This document shows positions 27,970-37,383 of a DNA stretch of 64,000 nucleotides, one piece after another. Numbering within the stretch: position 1 is the first letter of the stretch; the number at the start of each line of letters is the position of its first letter. The stretch spans positions 1 through 64,000 of the forward strand of contig JAAYUB010000017.1 in the NCBI GenBank assembly GCA_012517875.1, in the 5' to 3' direction. Both the position numbers and the translations under genes were made by a program. The notes below the pieces were generated by a model that saw only the letters and a program-made list of their open reading frames with translations, was not told where the DNA came from and did not search any database. Source of the stretch: Acidobacteriota bacterium. GTDB taxonomy: Bacteria > Acidobacteriota > JAAYUB01.

Positions 27970-30638
27970 GGCGGGCGTGGCTCCAGACCGATTCGAACAG
28001 CCGTGTACGACCCCGCATACCCAGGCAGGCAAAGTTCCAGCCATTCCTCGGGTCGGACCGCTCCGGCGGGACCGACGTAGGTGGTAAAGCTCAGCTCGAT
28101 GGTCTGCCCCGATTCGGACGCATCGGCTGCCAGCAGGAGCGGGCGTACTTCGCGCACACGGCCCTTCTTGCCCGGTCGGCGGTCGCATACGGATAGCGAC
28201 TCCTGCGCCAGCAGCTGCCGGGTTCGAGCCCGCAACGCATCCGGCCCTCCTCCCCGCATACTCGTCACGGCAGATGGTCCATCGACAAGCTCAGCCGCGG
28301 GCACGTCGATGCGGAAATGGGCGATCCCGGCCCAGCGATCGATCGACGGCGCATCCTCCGGCAGCGCCTCCATCCCGACGAACGCGACACCTTCGATGCT
28401 GACCGCATTCAGCGCCGCCAGAGCGGTTTCGCCGCCGCAGGCCGCGCCCAGCCACACATCCGCGAGTTCTCGCTCTCCGCCCACCCCCACACCGAGCGCC
28501 GGCCCGAAACTCACCTGCGGTCGGGGATGAAAGCCCTGGGTGTAGCTCAGGGGCAGGCCGGACCGCCGCAGAATCCGCTGCATGGTCCGGACCAGATCCA
28601 GATGGGAAAGCCAGGCCGCCGGGCCCAGTTTCGTGAAGGTGATGCGATACCGTTGGGTGGCAGCAACCTCCGTGGCGCCGGCCGTCGCCGACGCAGCGAT
28701 TTCCGCCGCCCGGCGACTCATCTCGGCCAGCACCGCCACGTTCCGCTCCCGACGCTTACGCATCGCCGGGATGTCGCATCCCGCCCCGCAGGCCAGGCAA
28801 TGTGCGATCACCGGCTTGTCGGGCGTCGCGGCCGGCCGCACGCCGCATGCCGGCGTGCTCCGACATTCACTCGCCGCCGTCCACTCCCGGCGAAGAAAGG
28901 CGTCCGATGCACCCAGGTCGATGTGCCCCCACGGCAACTCGTGGCCGGGTGTCACAGGGGCTAGATAAACTGACGGATCCACCCGACATCGCGCGAACGC
29001 GGCGTCCCATCGGTCCGGCCGAAAACACTCGTCCCACCCATCGAAGCGTGCGCCCGACCGCCAGGCATCCAGGATGACCGGGGTCAGGCGGCGATCACCG
29101 CGGGACAAGATTGCCTCCAGCCGGCTGAGTCGAGGATCGTGCCACTTCAGGCGCACCTCGCGGGCGCGAAGGTGCTGCCGCAGCATCCGCACCTTGCGGG
29201 TCAGCGTCTCCGGGGTTTCCATGCCTGCCCACTGGAACGGCGTGTGGGCCTTGGGGTTGAAAGACGCTACGCTCAGATTGACCTGAAATTTTCGTCTGCG
29301 GCCGCGGTAATCCGGCTCGGCGCGGACCGCGGCCACGATCCGGTCGGTCAGCTCGGCGATTCCGACCACGTCTGCGTCCGACTCGAACGGCAGACCGATC
29401 ATGAAATATAGTTTGATCAGATCCCAGCCGGCGCGGTAGGCCGCCAGGATTCCTTCGAGAATTTCGGCCTCGGTTAGGTTCTTGTTGATGCGGTCCCGCA
29501 TGACCTGGGTGCCCGCCTCCGGCGCCACCGTGAAACCGGTCTTGCGCGTCTCAGAAACAGCCGCCGCCAGCCGGGCGCTGAGTCCGGATACTCGAAGCGA
29601 GGGGAAGGAAAGCGCGACCCGATCTTCCGCCAGCCGGCCGGCCAAGACTTCCGCCAGCATTTCGATGCCGCCGAAATCGGCCGAAGACAGCGAAGCGAGT
29701 GAGACCTCTTCGTAGCCGGTCCGCGCCACTGCCGCCTGGATCCAGGCCACCAGACCGGCCGCGTCCCGCTCGCGCTGCGGCCGGTAGAAGAACGAGGCAT
29801 GGCAGAAGCGGCATCCCTGAAGGCAGCCGCGGCTGATTTCGGCCGAAATCCGATCATGGATGATCTCGGTGTTGGGTACCACAAGATCCACCGGCAGTGA
29901 CGTGTCGGCCAGCTCGGGCTGCCAGCGCCGTCGGACTGGCATCGGGAGTCCGTCCCGCCGGGCCTGCACTGCATCCACGACCAGCCAGGGACCCGCCGCC
30001 CGCAGGGCATACAGAGCGGGCACGTATACGCCCGGGATCTCGGCAAAAGCGCGCAGCCAGTCAGACCGCCGGGCGAGCGACCGCTTCCGCGGACGCAGCG
30101 CCGCCTCCAGGCGGATGATCTCACCGAATGCCTCCTCCCCCTCACCGATGAGGAACAGGTCAAAGCAGTCGGCCATCGGCTCGGGATTGGACGCCACGGG
30201 GCCCCCACCGATGATCAGCGGTGCTTGCGTGTCCCGATCCCGCGTCTGGAACGGGATGCCGGCCAGGTCGAGAAGGGTGATCACATTGGTGAAGGTCATC
30301 TCGTAGAGCAGGGAGAAGCCGATCACATCGCACTCGCCCAGCGTCAGGCCGCTATCCAACGACCGCAGAGGCAGTCCCTGACGGCGCAATTCCGCTTCCA
30401 TATCCGGCCACGGGCAGTGGAACCGTTCCACGGCCACCCCGTCTTCGCGGTTCAGCCGGTGGTACAGCAACCGGGAACCCCAGTGCGACATGCCGATTTC
30501 ATACGTATCGGGAAACACCAGCGCCACCCGGCTGCGCGCCGCGGCCGCATCCCGGCGGATCGCGTTGAATTCGCGCCCGAGATACCGGACCGGTTTCTGC
30601 ACGTTCCGCAGCAGGGTCGGTGGATACAACAGATTCAT
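27912..30638 (-). CDS. B12-binding-type radical SAM protein fused to a DUF2344 domain
   Basis: The 908-residue product combines two families that are often adjacent or fused. The first 600 or so residues form a radical SAM protein of the TIGR03960 type: a Rossmann-like N-terminal domain (FPDTYEIGMSHWG, DVIGFSLLYEMTFTNV), then the cluster motif in SRGCLQGCRFCHA, and a later Cys group (CLACGAGC). The last 220 or so residues are the TIGR03936/DUF2344 domain (ITFTKLGPAAWLSHLDLVRTMQR, LPLSYTQGFHPRPQVSFGP). The reaction is not established. The start MNLLYPPTLL has GGAG upstream; an ATG at 30665 is the alternative. It follows rodA by 63 bases, and its 3' end overlaps aroDE. Confidence 0.9.
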   Translation of the reverse strand: MNLLYPPTLLRNVQKPVRYLGREFNAIRRDAAAARSRVALVFPDTYEIGMSHWGSRLLYHRLNREDGVAVERFHCPWPDMEAELRRQGLPLRSLDSGLTLGECDVIGFSLLYEMTFTNVITLLDLAGIPFQTRDRDTQAPLIIGGGPVASNPEPMADCFDLFLIGEGEEAFGEIIRLEAALRPRKRSLARRSDWLRAFAEIPGVYVPALYALRAAGPWLVVDAVQARRDGLPMPVRRRWQPELADTSLPVDLVVPNTEIIHDRISAEISRGCLQGCRFCHASFFYRPQRERDAAGLVAWIQAAVARTGYEEVSLASLSSADFGGIEMLAEVLAGRLAEDRVALSFPSLRVSGLSARLAAAVSETRKTGFTVAPEAGTQVMRDRINKNLTEAEILEGILAAYRAGWDLIKLYFMIGLPFESDADVVGIAELTDRIVAAVRAEPDYRGRRRKFQVNLSVASFNPKAHTPFQWAGMETPETLTRKVRMLRQHLRAREVRLKWHDPRLSRLEAILSRGDRRLTPVILDAWRSGARFDGWDECFRPDRWDAAFARCRVDPSVYLAPVTPGHELPWGHIDLGASDAFLRREWTAASECRSTPACGVRPAATPDKPVIAHCLACGAGCDIPAMRKRRERNVAVLAEMSRRAAEIAASATAGATEVAATQRYRITFTKLGPAAWLSHLDLVRTMQRILRRSGLPLSYTQGFHPRPQVSFGPALGVGVGGERELADVWLGAACGGETALAALNAVSIEGVAFVGMEALPEDAPSIDRWAGIAHFRIDVPAAELVDGPSAVTSMRGGGPDALRARTRQLLAQESLSVCDRRPGKKGRVREVRPLLLAADASESGQTIELSFTTYVGPAGAVRPEEWLELCLPGYAGSYTAVRIGLEPRPPQSASPVNDSPPDDRSLNA

Positions 30639-30701
30639 CGCCGTGGCTCCGCCGCTTTCAACCAAACCATTGGATGAGATCTCCGGCCGGTGGAATCCGC
30701 C

Positions 30702-31787
30702 TCAAACCGTGTATCGGTGGATTCGGAAGTTGATCAGCAGCCCCATGGCCATGAACGCGGTGACCACCGACGAGCCGCCCCAGCTCAGCGGCGGCAGGGG
30801 GATTCCGATCACCGGCATCAAGCCGAGGGTCATGCCGACGTTGATGGCCAGGTGCACGGCGTAGAGCGCGACGATGCCCGCGCTTGCATACATGGCCATC
30901 CGATCCGAGGTTTCCATCGCGATCGCCAAGCCGCGCTGAAAGATCGCTCCATACAGCAACAGAACCAGCACGGCACCCAGGAAACCCGTTTCCTCGCCGA
31001 TCACCGCATAGATAAAGTCGGTGTGGCGCTCGGGCAGAAAACCCAGCGCCCCCTGACTGCCCTCGCCCAGCCCGCGTCCGGTGAATCCGCCGGACCCGAT
31101 GGCGATGACCGACTGAATGGTCTGGTATCCGGTGCCCTTCGGGTCGCGGCCCGGATCGGCAAGGACAAGAATCCGCTCCTTCTGGTAGTCTCGGAGGACG
31201 AACCACGAGCCGGCCAGGAGCAGGATCAGAATGACACCCGCCAGTGCCACCACCCGCTTGCGAATTCCCGCCAGCAGGATCAACACGATGAACACCGGCA
31301 TGATCGTCAGGGCAGTCCCGAGATCGCGCTGGAGGATGATCATGCCCGTTGGCACCAGCACGATCAACCCGGCGACCAGCAGGGTGACCGGGCGCAGATA
31401 CCGCTCGGGATAGTCCGCCAGAAATTTGGCCAAGGCCAGGATGATGACCAGTTTGACCAGCTCCGAAGGCTGAAAGGTCACCCCGCCGAGCCGTAACCAG
31501 CTCTTGGACCCGTGGATCTCCGCGCCGATCAAGAGCACTACGGCCAGTACCAACACCGACAGCGCGTACAGGATCCAAACGTGGTTCAGGACGATTCGGT
31601 AGTCCACCCACAGCACCGCCAGGAAGAGCAGCATCCCCAATCCGAGGCGCACCAGATGCTTCTCCAGGTATGGCGAATCCCCCGCCACCTGCGTGGAGTA
31701 GTAGATCTCCACACTCCCAATCAGGCAGAGGATCAGGAAGGCCCCGACCAAAATCTTGTCGAACTGCCGCCAATCTTTATTGCCCAC
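30702..31787 (-). CDS. rodA: Rod-shape peptidoglycan polymerase RodA
   Basis: SEDS-family glycosyltransferase of the elongasome, an integral membrane protein working with PBP2. The 361-residue product has about ten membrane segments and family sequences GSKSWLRLGGVTFQPSELVKL, LQRDLGTALTIMPVF, GFLPERHTDFIYAVIGEETGFLG and GIPLPPLSWGGSSVV. It overlaps the end of mrdA by 11 bases and closes the cell-shape operon. Confidence 0.96.
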   Translation of the reverse strand: MGNKDWRQFDKILVGAFLILCLIGSVEIYYSTQVAGDSPYLEKHLVRLGLGMLLFLAVLWVDYRIVLNHVWILYALSVLVLAVVLLIGAEIHGSKSWLRLGGVTFQPSELVKLVIILALAKFLADYPERYLRPVTLLVAGLIVLVPTGMIILQRDLGTALTIMPVFIVLILLAGIRKRVVALAGVILILLLAGSWFVLRDYQKERILVLADPGRDPKGTGYQTIQSVIAIGSGGFTGRGLGEGSQGALGFLPERHTDFIYAVIGEETGFLGAVLVLLLYGAIFQRGLAIAMETSDRMAMYASAGIVALYAVHLAINVGMTLGLMPVIGIPLPPLSWGGSSVVTAFMAMGLLINFRIHRYTV

Positions 31788-33591
31788 GGCGCGCCTCGAC
31801 CAATCGATCAGCTCCCGGCGGGGGGTAGAGTTCGAAGTACTTGCGCATCACTTCACCGGCGATGGGCGCGGCGACCGTCCCCCCGTGGCCGCCGTGCTCA
31901 ATGATCACGGCCACAGCGATGCGGGGATCGTCCACCGGTGCGAAACAGGCGAACCAGGAATTTTCCTTGAACCGGGTCTCGTAGTTCTTCAGCCGCTCGG
32001 CCGTCTCAGTGTTGATCAGCTGAGCAGTCCCGGTTTTACCGGCGACGGTAATGCCTTCCAGGCGCGCCCGAGTGCCGGTCCCGGAATCCACCACCATCTG
32101 CATGCCTTGAACGATCCGGTGGTGCAGCGCAGCGGGCAGCAACGACTCCCGGTCCGGTCGGGACCGGTTGTCCGGCTCCAACCGGAGCCGGGGCACCGGC
32201 GGCTCGGCGTTGAGCGCGACGGCGCACATAAACCGGGCCACCTGGATGGGGGTGACGGAGACCGCCCCCTGGCCGATGGCCACCGAAATTGTTTCACCCG
32301 AATACCATTTCTGACCAAAGACTCGTTGCTTCCATTGGCTGGAGGGCATCAGACCAGCCCGTTCCGAGGGCAGGTCAACCCCGCTCTTCACGCCCAACCC
32401 CATGCGCACCGCCCAGTGATGAATCCGATCGACGCCCAAACGGATGCCGACATTGTAGAAATAGATGTTGCAACTGTTGGCGATGGCGTCCAACAGGCTG
32501 ACCGCGCCGTGGCCTGACGCATTCCAGCAATGGACCAGCCGGCCCAGCATCATGGTCTCGCCGGTGCAGCTGAACTGGGTGTCTTCAGTGATGACGCCCT
32601 CAGCCAGGGCCGCCGTTGCCACCAAAATCTTGAAAATGGAGCCCGGGGCAAAGGCGCCCTGGATCACCTTGTTCTGCAGCGGCTTGTCGGGGTCTTCGAC
32701 CAGTTGTCGCCACTGGGCCGGCGACAACTGGTTGACGAACAGATTGGGATCGAACTCCGGTTTACTGACCAGACAATACAATTCGCCGGTTCGGACGTCC
32801 ATGGCCACCAACGCGCCTTTCTGCCCTTCCATCAGTTCCTCGGCCCTGCGCTGCAACTCCGTGTCGATGGATAAATTGAGGTCGCGGCCCTTGCTCGACG
32901 GAATCCGCTCCACCACCTGTGTGATTTGCCCGATGCTGTTGATGAACACCTTTTGCTGCCCCTTATCGCCGCCCAACATCGAGTCGTAGAATCGTTCCAG
33001 ACCGGTCTTGCCGACGATGTCGCCCGGCCTCCGGCTGGCGAAAGCCGTCTGTTTAAGTTCCTCGGGAGTGACCTCGCCCACGTAGCCGTTCAGATGCGAC
33101 GCCATGGAACCCAGCAAGTAGCGGCGGGTGGGTACCCACTCGAGAGTCAGTTCGGGAAAACGCTCGAAGTGAGCCTCGGCGAACGCAATCTCGGCAAAGC
33201 TGAGCCGGTTTTTAAGCACGATGGGGAACACGGTCGGCACTCGCCGGTACTCTTCCAGCTTCCGGTTCACAAACGCCGGGTCCAGGCCGAAGCGCTCGCG
33301 CAGCACACGGAGCAGTATCTGGCGATCCTTCATGTACTCCCGGCGGAGCACCAGCGAAAACGAGATCTAGTTGTCCACCAGCAGCCGGCCCTGCCGGTCC
33401 AGAATGAGGCCACGGGGCGCGGGAAGTTCGATGATCCGGAGGCGGTTCTGCTCGGCCTTTTCCCGGTAGTAGTCCGCCCGTGTGATTTGCAGATACCAGA
33501 GCCGGCCGAACAGAACCAGCAGCAAACCGCCCAGAGCCAGTTCAAACAGAATCAGGCGCTTTTGGAAGAGGCTGCCGCTCGGGCCGAACAT
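31777..33591 (-). pseudogene. mrdA: Penicillin-binding protein 2 (MrdA) interrupted by one in-frame TAG
   Basis: Transpeptidase partner of RodA. The reading frame is continuous over about 604 codons except for TAG at 33369-33367 (codon 75), between LILDRQGRLLVDN and ISFSLVLRREYMK, a position inside the normally conserved start of the pedestal domain. Everything else looks functional: a membrane anchor (LFELALGGLLLVLFGRLWYL), and the active-site motifs SIFK (SxxK), SCN (SxN) and KTGT. CAG to TAG or AGG to TAG would each explain it. It could be a sequencing error, a real nonsense mutation or readthrough; restart at an internal Met would lose the membrane anchor. It overlaps mreD by TAATG. Confidence 0.9.
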
Positions 33592-34085
33592 TATGGCTGC
33601 TCCACCTCAAACAGATCGGCGGGCGGCCGAACGATCAGCATGCGTACGACCACGTTCCCGCACGCCGTGGCGGCCGCTCCCAGCAGGAGCGGGATGGGCG
33701 ACTGGGCGGGACAGGTCTGTCCGAAGATGATGAAAAGCCCCACAACAGCCAGGTTGTTGGCGCAGGCGAGCACGAAGACAAACAGCGACTGGAGGGCCGG
33801 GTGGTCCATATTGATGCGCCGGCACGCGAGGCGGGACAGGAAGCCGGCCGCCATCTTGGTGGTCGCCTGAATACCCAGCGGATAGAATGGCGACAAGGTG
33901 AGATCGTGAGCCAGGCCAGCCAGCCAACCCCGCCATACCGACTGCAGGGGGGTCGAGCGGGTTGCGGCATGGAAGGTCAGGATCAGGATGAAATCCATGA
34001 AACGCAAAGGCGCCCACACCTGCGGCAGCACATATTGCATGCCGGTCGCCACGATCAGCAACAGGAGGAACACCCAAGTTTTCAT
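33591..34085 (-). CDS. mreD: Rod-shape-determining protein MreD
   Basis: Small polytopic membrane protein of the elongasome. The 164-residue product has about five hydrophobic segments and MreD-like sequences PLRFMDFILILTFHAA, GWLAGLAHDLTLSPFYPLGIQA and FFI-like C-terminal helices. Sequence conservation in this family is low, so assignment rests on size, topology and position between mreC (four-base overlap) and mrdA. Confidence 0.9.
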   Translation of the reverse strand: MKTWVFLLLLIVATGMQYVLPQVWAPLRFMDFILILTFHAATRSTPLQSVWRGWLAGLAHDLTLSPFYPLGIQATTKMAAGFLSRLACRRINMDHPALQSLFVFVLACANNLAVVGLFIIFGQTCPAQSPIPLLLGAAATACGNVVVRMLIVRPPADLFEVEQP

Positions 34086-34909
34086 GGCGCCGCCCCAGCC
34101 GTGCGCTTCAACACGAACACGTATCGGCAGCGGCTTGCGTCCACCGCCGGTTGGACCTTGATCTCCTGGAAATATTGGCCCGACTGGTCTGCTTCGATGA
34201 TCCGTCCAACGATCAGACCGGGCGGGAAGATGCCATCGTCACCGGAAGTGTGGATCCAATCGCCGGTCTTCACGGGCGCGGCGATGTGGACATAGTCGAA
34301 CTTCAGATGATACCGCCCGGCACCGTGAATGATCCCGCGAATGCCCCGGGACTGGATGATCCCGGCCAGGGCAAATCCGGCATTGGTCACCAGGGCAACC
34401 TGGCTGTGGGCGGGTCCGGCAAGCTGGATCCGGCCCACCACGCCTCGCGTGTCCAGCACCGGGAGATCCGGGACGACCCCGTCCTGGTAGCCGCCCCGGA
34501 TGGTGAGGGTCCGGTCCCACACCTGGAAGCCGCGCATGGTGACCATCGCCAGCACGGCATCTTGTCCGAATTCCGGCAGCACCCGCACCATGCGCTCCAG
34601 GCTGGCCGACCGGTCCAGCCGCTCTTCCATGAGCTGCTGCTGGATGCGGGCTTCAGCCAGCCGACGCTTGAGCGCCAGGTTTTCGTCCTTGAGCTCCCTG
34701 ACGGTGCGGAACGCCGATAACCAATCGCCCAAGGCCGCCATGGCGCCGCCAGCCGTCGAGGCCAGCGGTAAAAACAGGTTGGCACAGATCGACTTCAATA
34801 CCGTCTCCCCGCGGTTGGTCTTGAACTGGAGTGACACCGCCACCAGATTCAGGACCAGCAGCGCGGACACGAGCTGATATGATTTCAGGGACCTCAACAG
34901 GTGGATCAT
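34082..34909 (-). CDS. mreC: Rod-shape-determining protein MreC
   Basis: Bitopic periplasmic scaffold of the elongasome. The 275-residue product has an N-terminal membrane segment (VSALLVLNLVAVSLQ), a coiled coil at about residues 70-100 (VRELKDENLALKRRLAEARI) and the C-terminal beta domain with GYQDGVVPDLPVLDTRGVVGRI, SQVALVTNAGFALAGIIQ and TSGDDGIFPPGLIVGRI, typical of MreC. It lies 38 bases after mreB and overlaps mreD. Confidence 0.95.
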   Translation of the reverse strand: MIHLLRSLKSYQLVSALLVLNLVAVSLQFKTNRGETVLKSICANLFLPLASTAGGAMAALGDWLSAFRTVRELKDENLALKRRLAEARIQQQLMEERLDRSASLERMVRVLPEFGQDAVLAMVTMRGFQVWDRTLTIRGGYQDGVVPDLPVLDTRGVVGRIQLAGPAHSQVALVTNAGFALAGIIQSRGIRGIIHGAGRYHLKFDYVHIAAPVKTGDWIHTSGDDGIFPPGLIVGRIIEADQSGQYFQEIKVQPAVDASRCRYVFVLKRTAGAAP

Positions 34910-34947
34910 GAACTCTCAAACAGAGCCGGACAGATCAAGCCGGAGCG

Positions 34948-35970
34948 CTAAATGGCCACCTTCCGCAACAGATCGAAGTTGCTGAGCATCTTGCCGACCC
35001 CGAGAGCCACGCCGAAGAGCGGATTCTCCGCGATGAACACCGGGAGCTTGGTTTCGTCCATGATGCGCTTGTCCAGGTTCTTGAGGAGGGCGCCGCCGCC
35101 GGTCAGGACAATGCCCCGATCCACGATGTCAGCGGACAGTTCGGGCGGCGTCCGCTCCAGGGCGACGCGCAGGGCATTGATGATGGTCGTATTGCAGTCC
35201 GACAGCGCCTCGCGGATTTCCGAGTCGGTGATCACCAGGTTCTTGGGAATGCCGTCGATCAGGTTGCGTCCCTTGATCTCCATGTTCAGTTCCTTTTCCA
35301 AGGGGAAGGCGGAGCCGATCTCGATCTTGATCTGTTCGGCGGTTCGTTCGCCGATGAGAAGATTGTGCTTGCGCTTGATGTACTGGATGATGGCCTCGTC
35401 CATTTCATCCCCGGCCACCTTGACCGTCCGGCTGTAGACGATGCCGGACAGGCTGATGACGGCGATGTCAGTGGTGCCGCCGCCGATGTCCACAATCATA
35501 TTCCCGGACGGCTCGGTGATCGGCAGCCCGGCGCCGATGGCGGCGGCCATCGCTTCCTCGACCAGGTAAACCTCGCTCACCTTGGCCCGGAGGGCGGATT
35601 CCTTCACCGCCCGCTTCTCCACCTGGGTGATTTCCGACGGCACGCCGATTACGACGCGGGGGCTGATCAGATATTCTCGGTTGTGGGCTTTTTTGATGAA
35701 GTACTTGAGCATCTGCTCGGTGGTGTCGAAGTCGGCAATGACCCCGTCCTTCATGGGCCGGATGGCCACGATGTTGCCGGGTGTTCGGCCCAGCATCTCT
35801 TTGGCCTCGCGGCCCACCGCTTCGATGCGGTTGGTCAGCTTGTTGATGGCGACAATGGACGGCTCGTTGAGCACAATGCCCTTGTTCTTGGCGTAAACCA
35901 CGGTATTCGCCGTACCTAAGTCGATCGCCAAGTCGGTGGAAAAGACACTGAATAGAGAACGCCAGTTCAT
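34948..35970 (-). CDS. mreB: Actin-like cell-shape protein MreB
   Basis: Bacterial actin that guides lateral wall synthesis. The 340-residue product has the phosphate-1 motif DLGTANTVVY, GVPSEITQVEKRAV, the phosphate-2 motif DIGGGTTDIAVISL, the adenosine motif LTGGGALLKNLD and KRKHNLLIGERTAEQIKIEIG. It starts MNWRSLFSVFSTDLAIDLG and sits six bases after the GGDEF gene, which puts it in the same operon as FecR-domain and diguanylate cyclase genes. Confidence 0.98.
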   Translation of the reverse strand: MNWRSLFSVFSTDLAIDLGTANTVVYAKNKGIVLNEPSIVAINKLTNRIEAVGREAKEMLGRTPGNIVAIRPMKDGVIADFDTTEQMLKYFIKKAHNREYLISPRVVIGVPSEITQVEKRAVKESALRAKVSEVYLVEEAMAAAIGAGLPITEPSGNMIVDIGGGTTDIAVISLSGIVYSRTVKVAGDEMDEAIIQYIKRKHNLLIGERTAEQIKIEIGSAFPLEKELNMEIKGRNLIDGIPKNLVITDSEIREALSDCNTTIINALRVALERTPPELSADIVDRGIVLTGGGALLKNLDKRIMDETKLPVFIAENPLFGVALGVGKMLSNFDLLRKVAI

Positions 35971-35976
35971 AGAGGA

Positions 35977-37380
35977 TCAACCTGCTATCATGATTTTGTT
36001 TTTCGATTCTTCTTTCGCCGCATACATCGCCGCGTCGGCCTTCTGGAGCAATCCTTCCGCCGTCATGGAATGTTCGGGGAAAGATGCAATGCCGATGCTG
36101 ACGGTGAGCCGAAGCTTGAGGTCCCGGCCGCCGCTGAACAAGAAATGTTCCACCCGCTGGCGCAAGCGCTCGGCAATGACCTGGGCGCCCTCGAGGGGAG
36201 TTTCCGGCAGGATGATCACGAACTCGTCACCGCCGTATCGGACGATGACATCCGAATCACGCACCTGTTTCCCGAAAATCTGACCGACCTCGCAGAGCGT
36301 GGCGCTGCCCACGAGGTGGCCATAAGTATCGTTGACGTTCTTGAAGTTGTCAATATCGATGAACAGGATGGACAGGTTCTTCTCGTACCGGAGGCTGCGC
36401 TGGATCTCAAATCCCAAAAACTGCCTCAGGTAGCGGAAATTATACAGGCTGGTGAGATCGTCGGTGATGGTCAGGCGCTGGACACGCTCATGATATACCA
36501 GGCTATCATAGATCAGGTTGAACGGATGGCTGAGAATCTGCATGTACTGCCGGTCGAATTCGGTGAAACCATCCGGGCTCTTCTTGTTGACCGCCAGAAA
36601 CAAGCCGTTGGAGTGGTTCAGGCTCTTGAACGGATATGCCAGCACCGACCGGATCACGCAGGTTGGCTGGTTGCCGTACGATTCGATCTCATAATCGAAG
36701 GCGTTATTGAGCACGGGATCGCCCTTCTGGAAGATGTCCTCAAGGATCACGTTGTTGAACTTGAAGTCCAACAGTTTGTTCTCCTCAAAGATGTTCCGGA
36801 TGGCGTAGATCAATTCGAGGAGTTTGCGCTCCTCGTTGTAAATGTAGATCAGGAAGTTCTCCGCATCCAGAATGCGGCACATCAACAGGGCAAATTCCTT
36901 GAAGATCGTGTCTTTGTCCTGGTTCAGATTGAGGATGTCGAGGACTTCCTGAAACAGCGTGATGATCTTGGTGTCGTCGATCTGCTGCAAGGCCAGTTTT
37001 TTCTCGATTTCCCGGAGCAGCGACGAGTTGTGGTTGTAGATGTACTCCACCAGGGAAGCCGTGATGGGGAGAAACACGTGCAGGGAAAAATTGAGCTCCC
37101 GCGAGATCGCGTTGTAGTCCGGGTGATGTTCGGTGGAGTACGAAACGAATTCCGCCAGCGGAAAGATGGTGCGGATCTCCTTGTAAAAAACATTCTTGCC
37201 CCGTTTCAGCGGAAAGAACACCAGCTTGCAGTAGGGATCTTCCTTGAGCAGGTTCTTGCGCAACCGTTCCAGCGAAACGAATGACATTCGACCCTGCAGA
37301 TCGCCGCCGGCTCCCAGGTCGGGCACTTCCTGCTCGTAGACGAAACAGATTTCACCGGCTGGCTTGTTGACGGATCGCAT
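35977..37380 (-). CDS. GGDEF protein, probable diguanylate cyclase
   Basis: The 467-residue product ends in a GGDEF domain with an intact active loop RYGGDEFVIILPE near residue 383, preceded by the conserved DDLTSLYNFRYL and DIDNFKNVNDTYGH, so synthesis of c-di-GMP is expected. I do not see an RxxD inhibitory site directly before it. Residues about 150-300 look GAF-like (LMCRILDAENFLIYIYNEE, VIRSVLAYPFKS). There is no signal peptide or membrane segment, so the protein is likely cytosolic. It is four bases after the FecR-domain gene and six before mreB, linking a second messenger to the shape operon. Confidence 0.92.
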   Translation of the reverse strand: MRSVNKPAGEICFVYEQEVPDLGAGGDLQGRMSFVSLERLRKNLLKEDPYCKLVFFPLKRGKNVFYKEIRTIFPLAEFVSYSTEHHPDYNAISRELNFSLHVFLPITASLVEYIYNHNSSLLREIEKKLALQQIDDTKIITLFQEVLDILNLNQDKDTIFKEFALLMCRILDAENFLIYIYNEERKLLELIYAIRNIFEENKLLDFKFNNVILEDIFQKGDPVLNNAFDYEIESYGNQPTCVIRSVLAYPFKSLNHSNGLFLAVNKKSPDGFTEFDRQYMQILSHPFNLIYDSLVYHERVQRLTITDDLTSLYNFRYLRQFLGFEIQRSLRYEKNLSILFIDIDNFKNVNDTYGHLVGSATLCEVGQIFGKQVRDSDVIVRYGGDEFVIILPETPLEGAQVIAERLRQRVEHFLFSGGRDLKLRLTVSIGIASFPEHSMTAEGLLQKADAAMYAAKEESKNKIMIAG

Positions 37381-37383
37381 GGA

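Noticed and set aside
28214-28232. tRNA T-loop-like GGTTCGAGCCC
   Set aside because: It lies inside the radical SAM coding frame and no acceptor stem or anticodon arm surrounds it.
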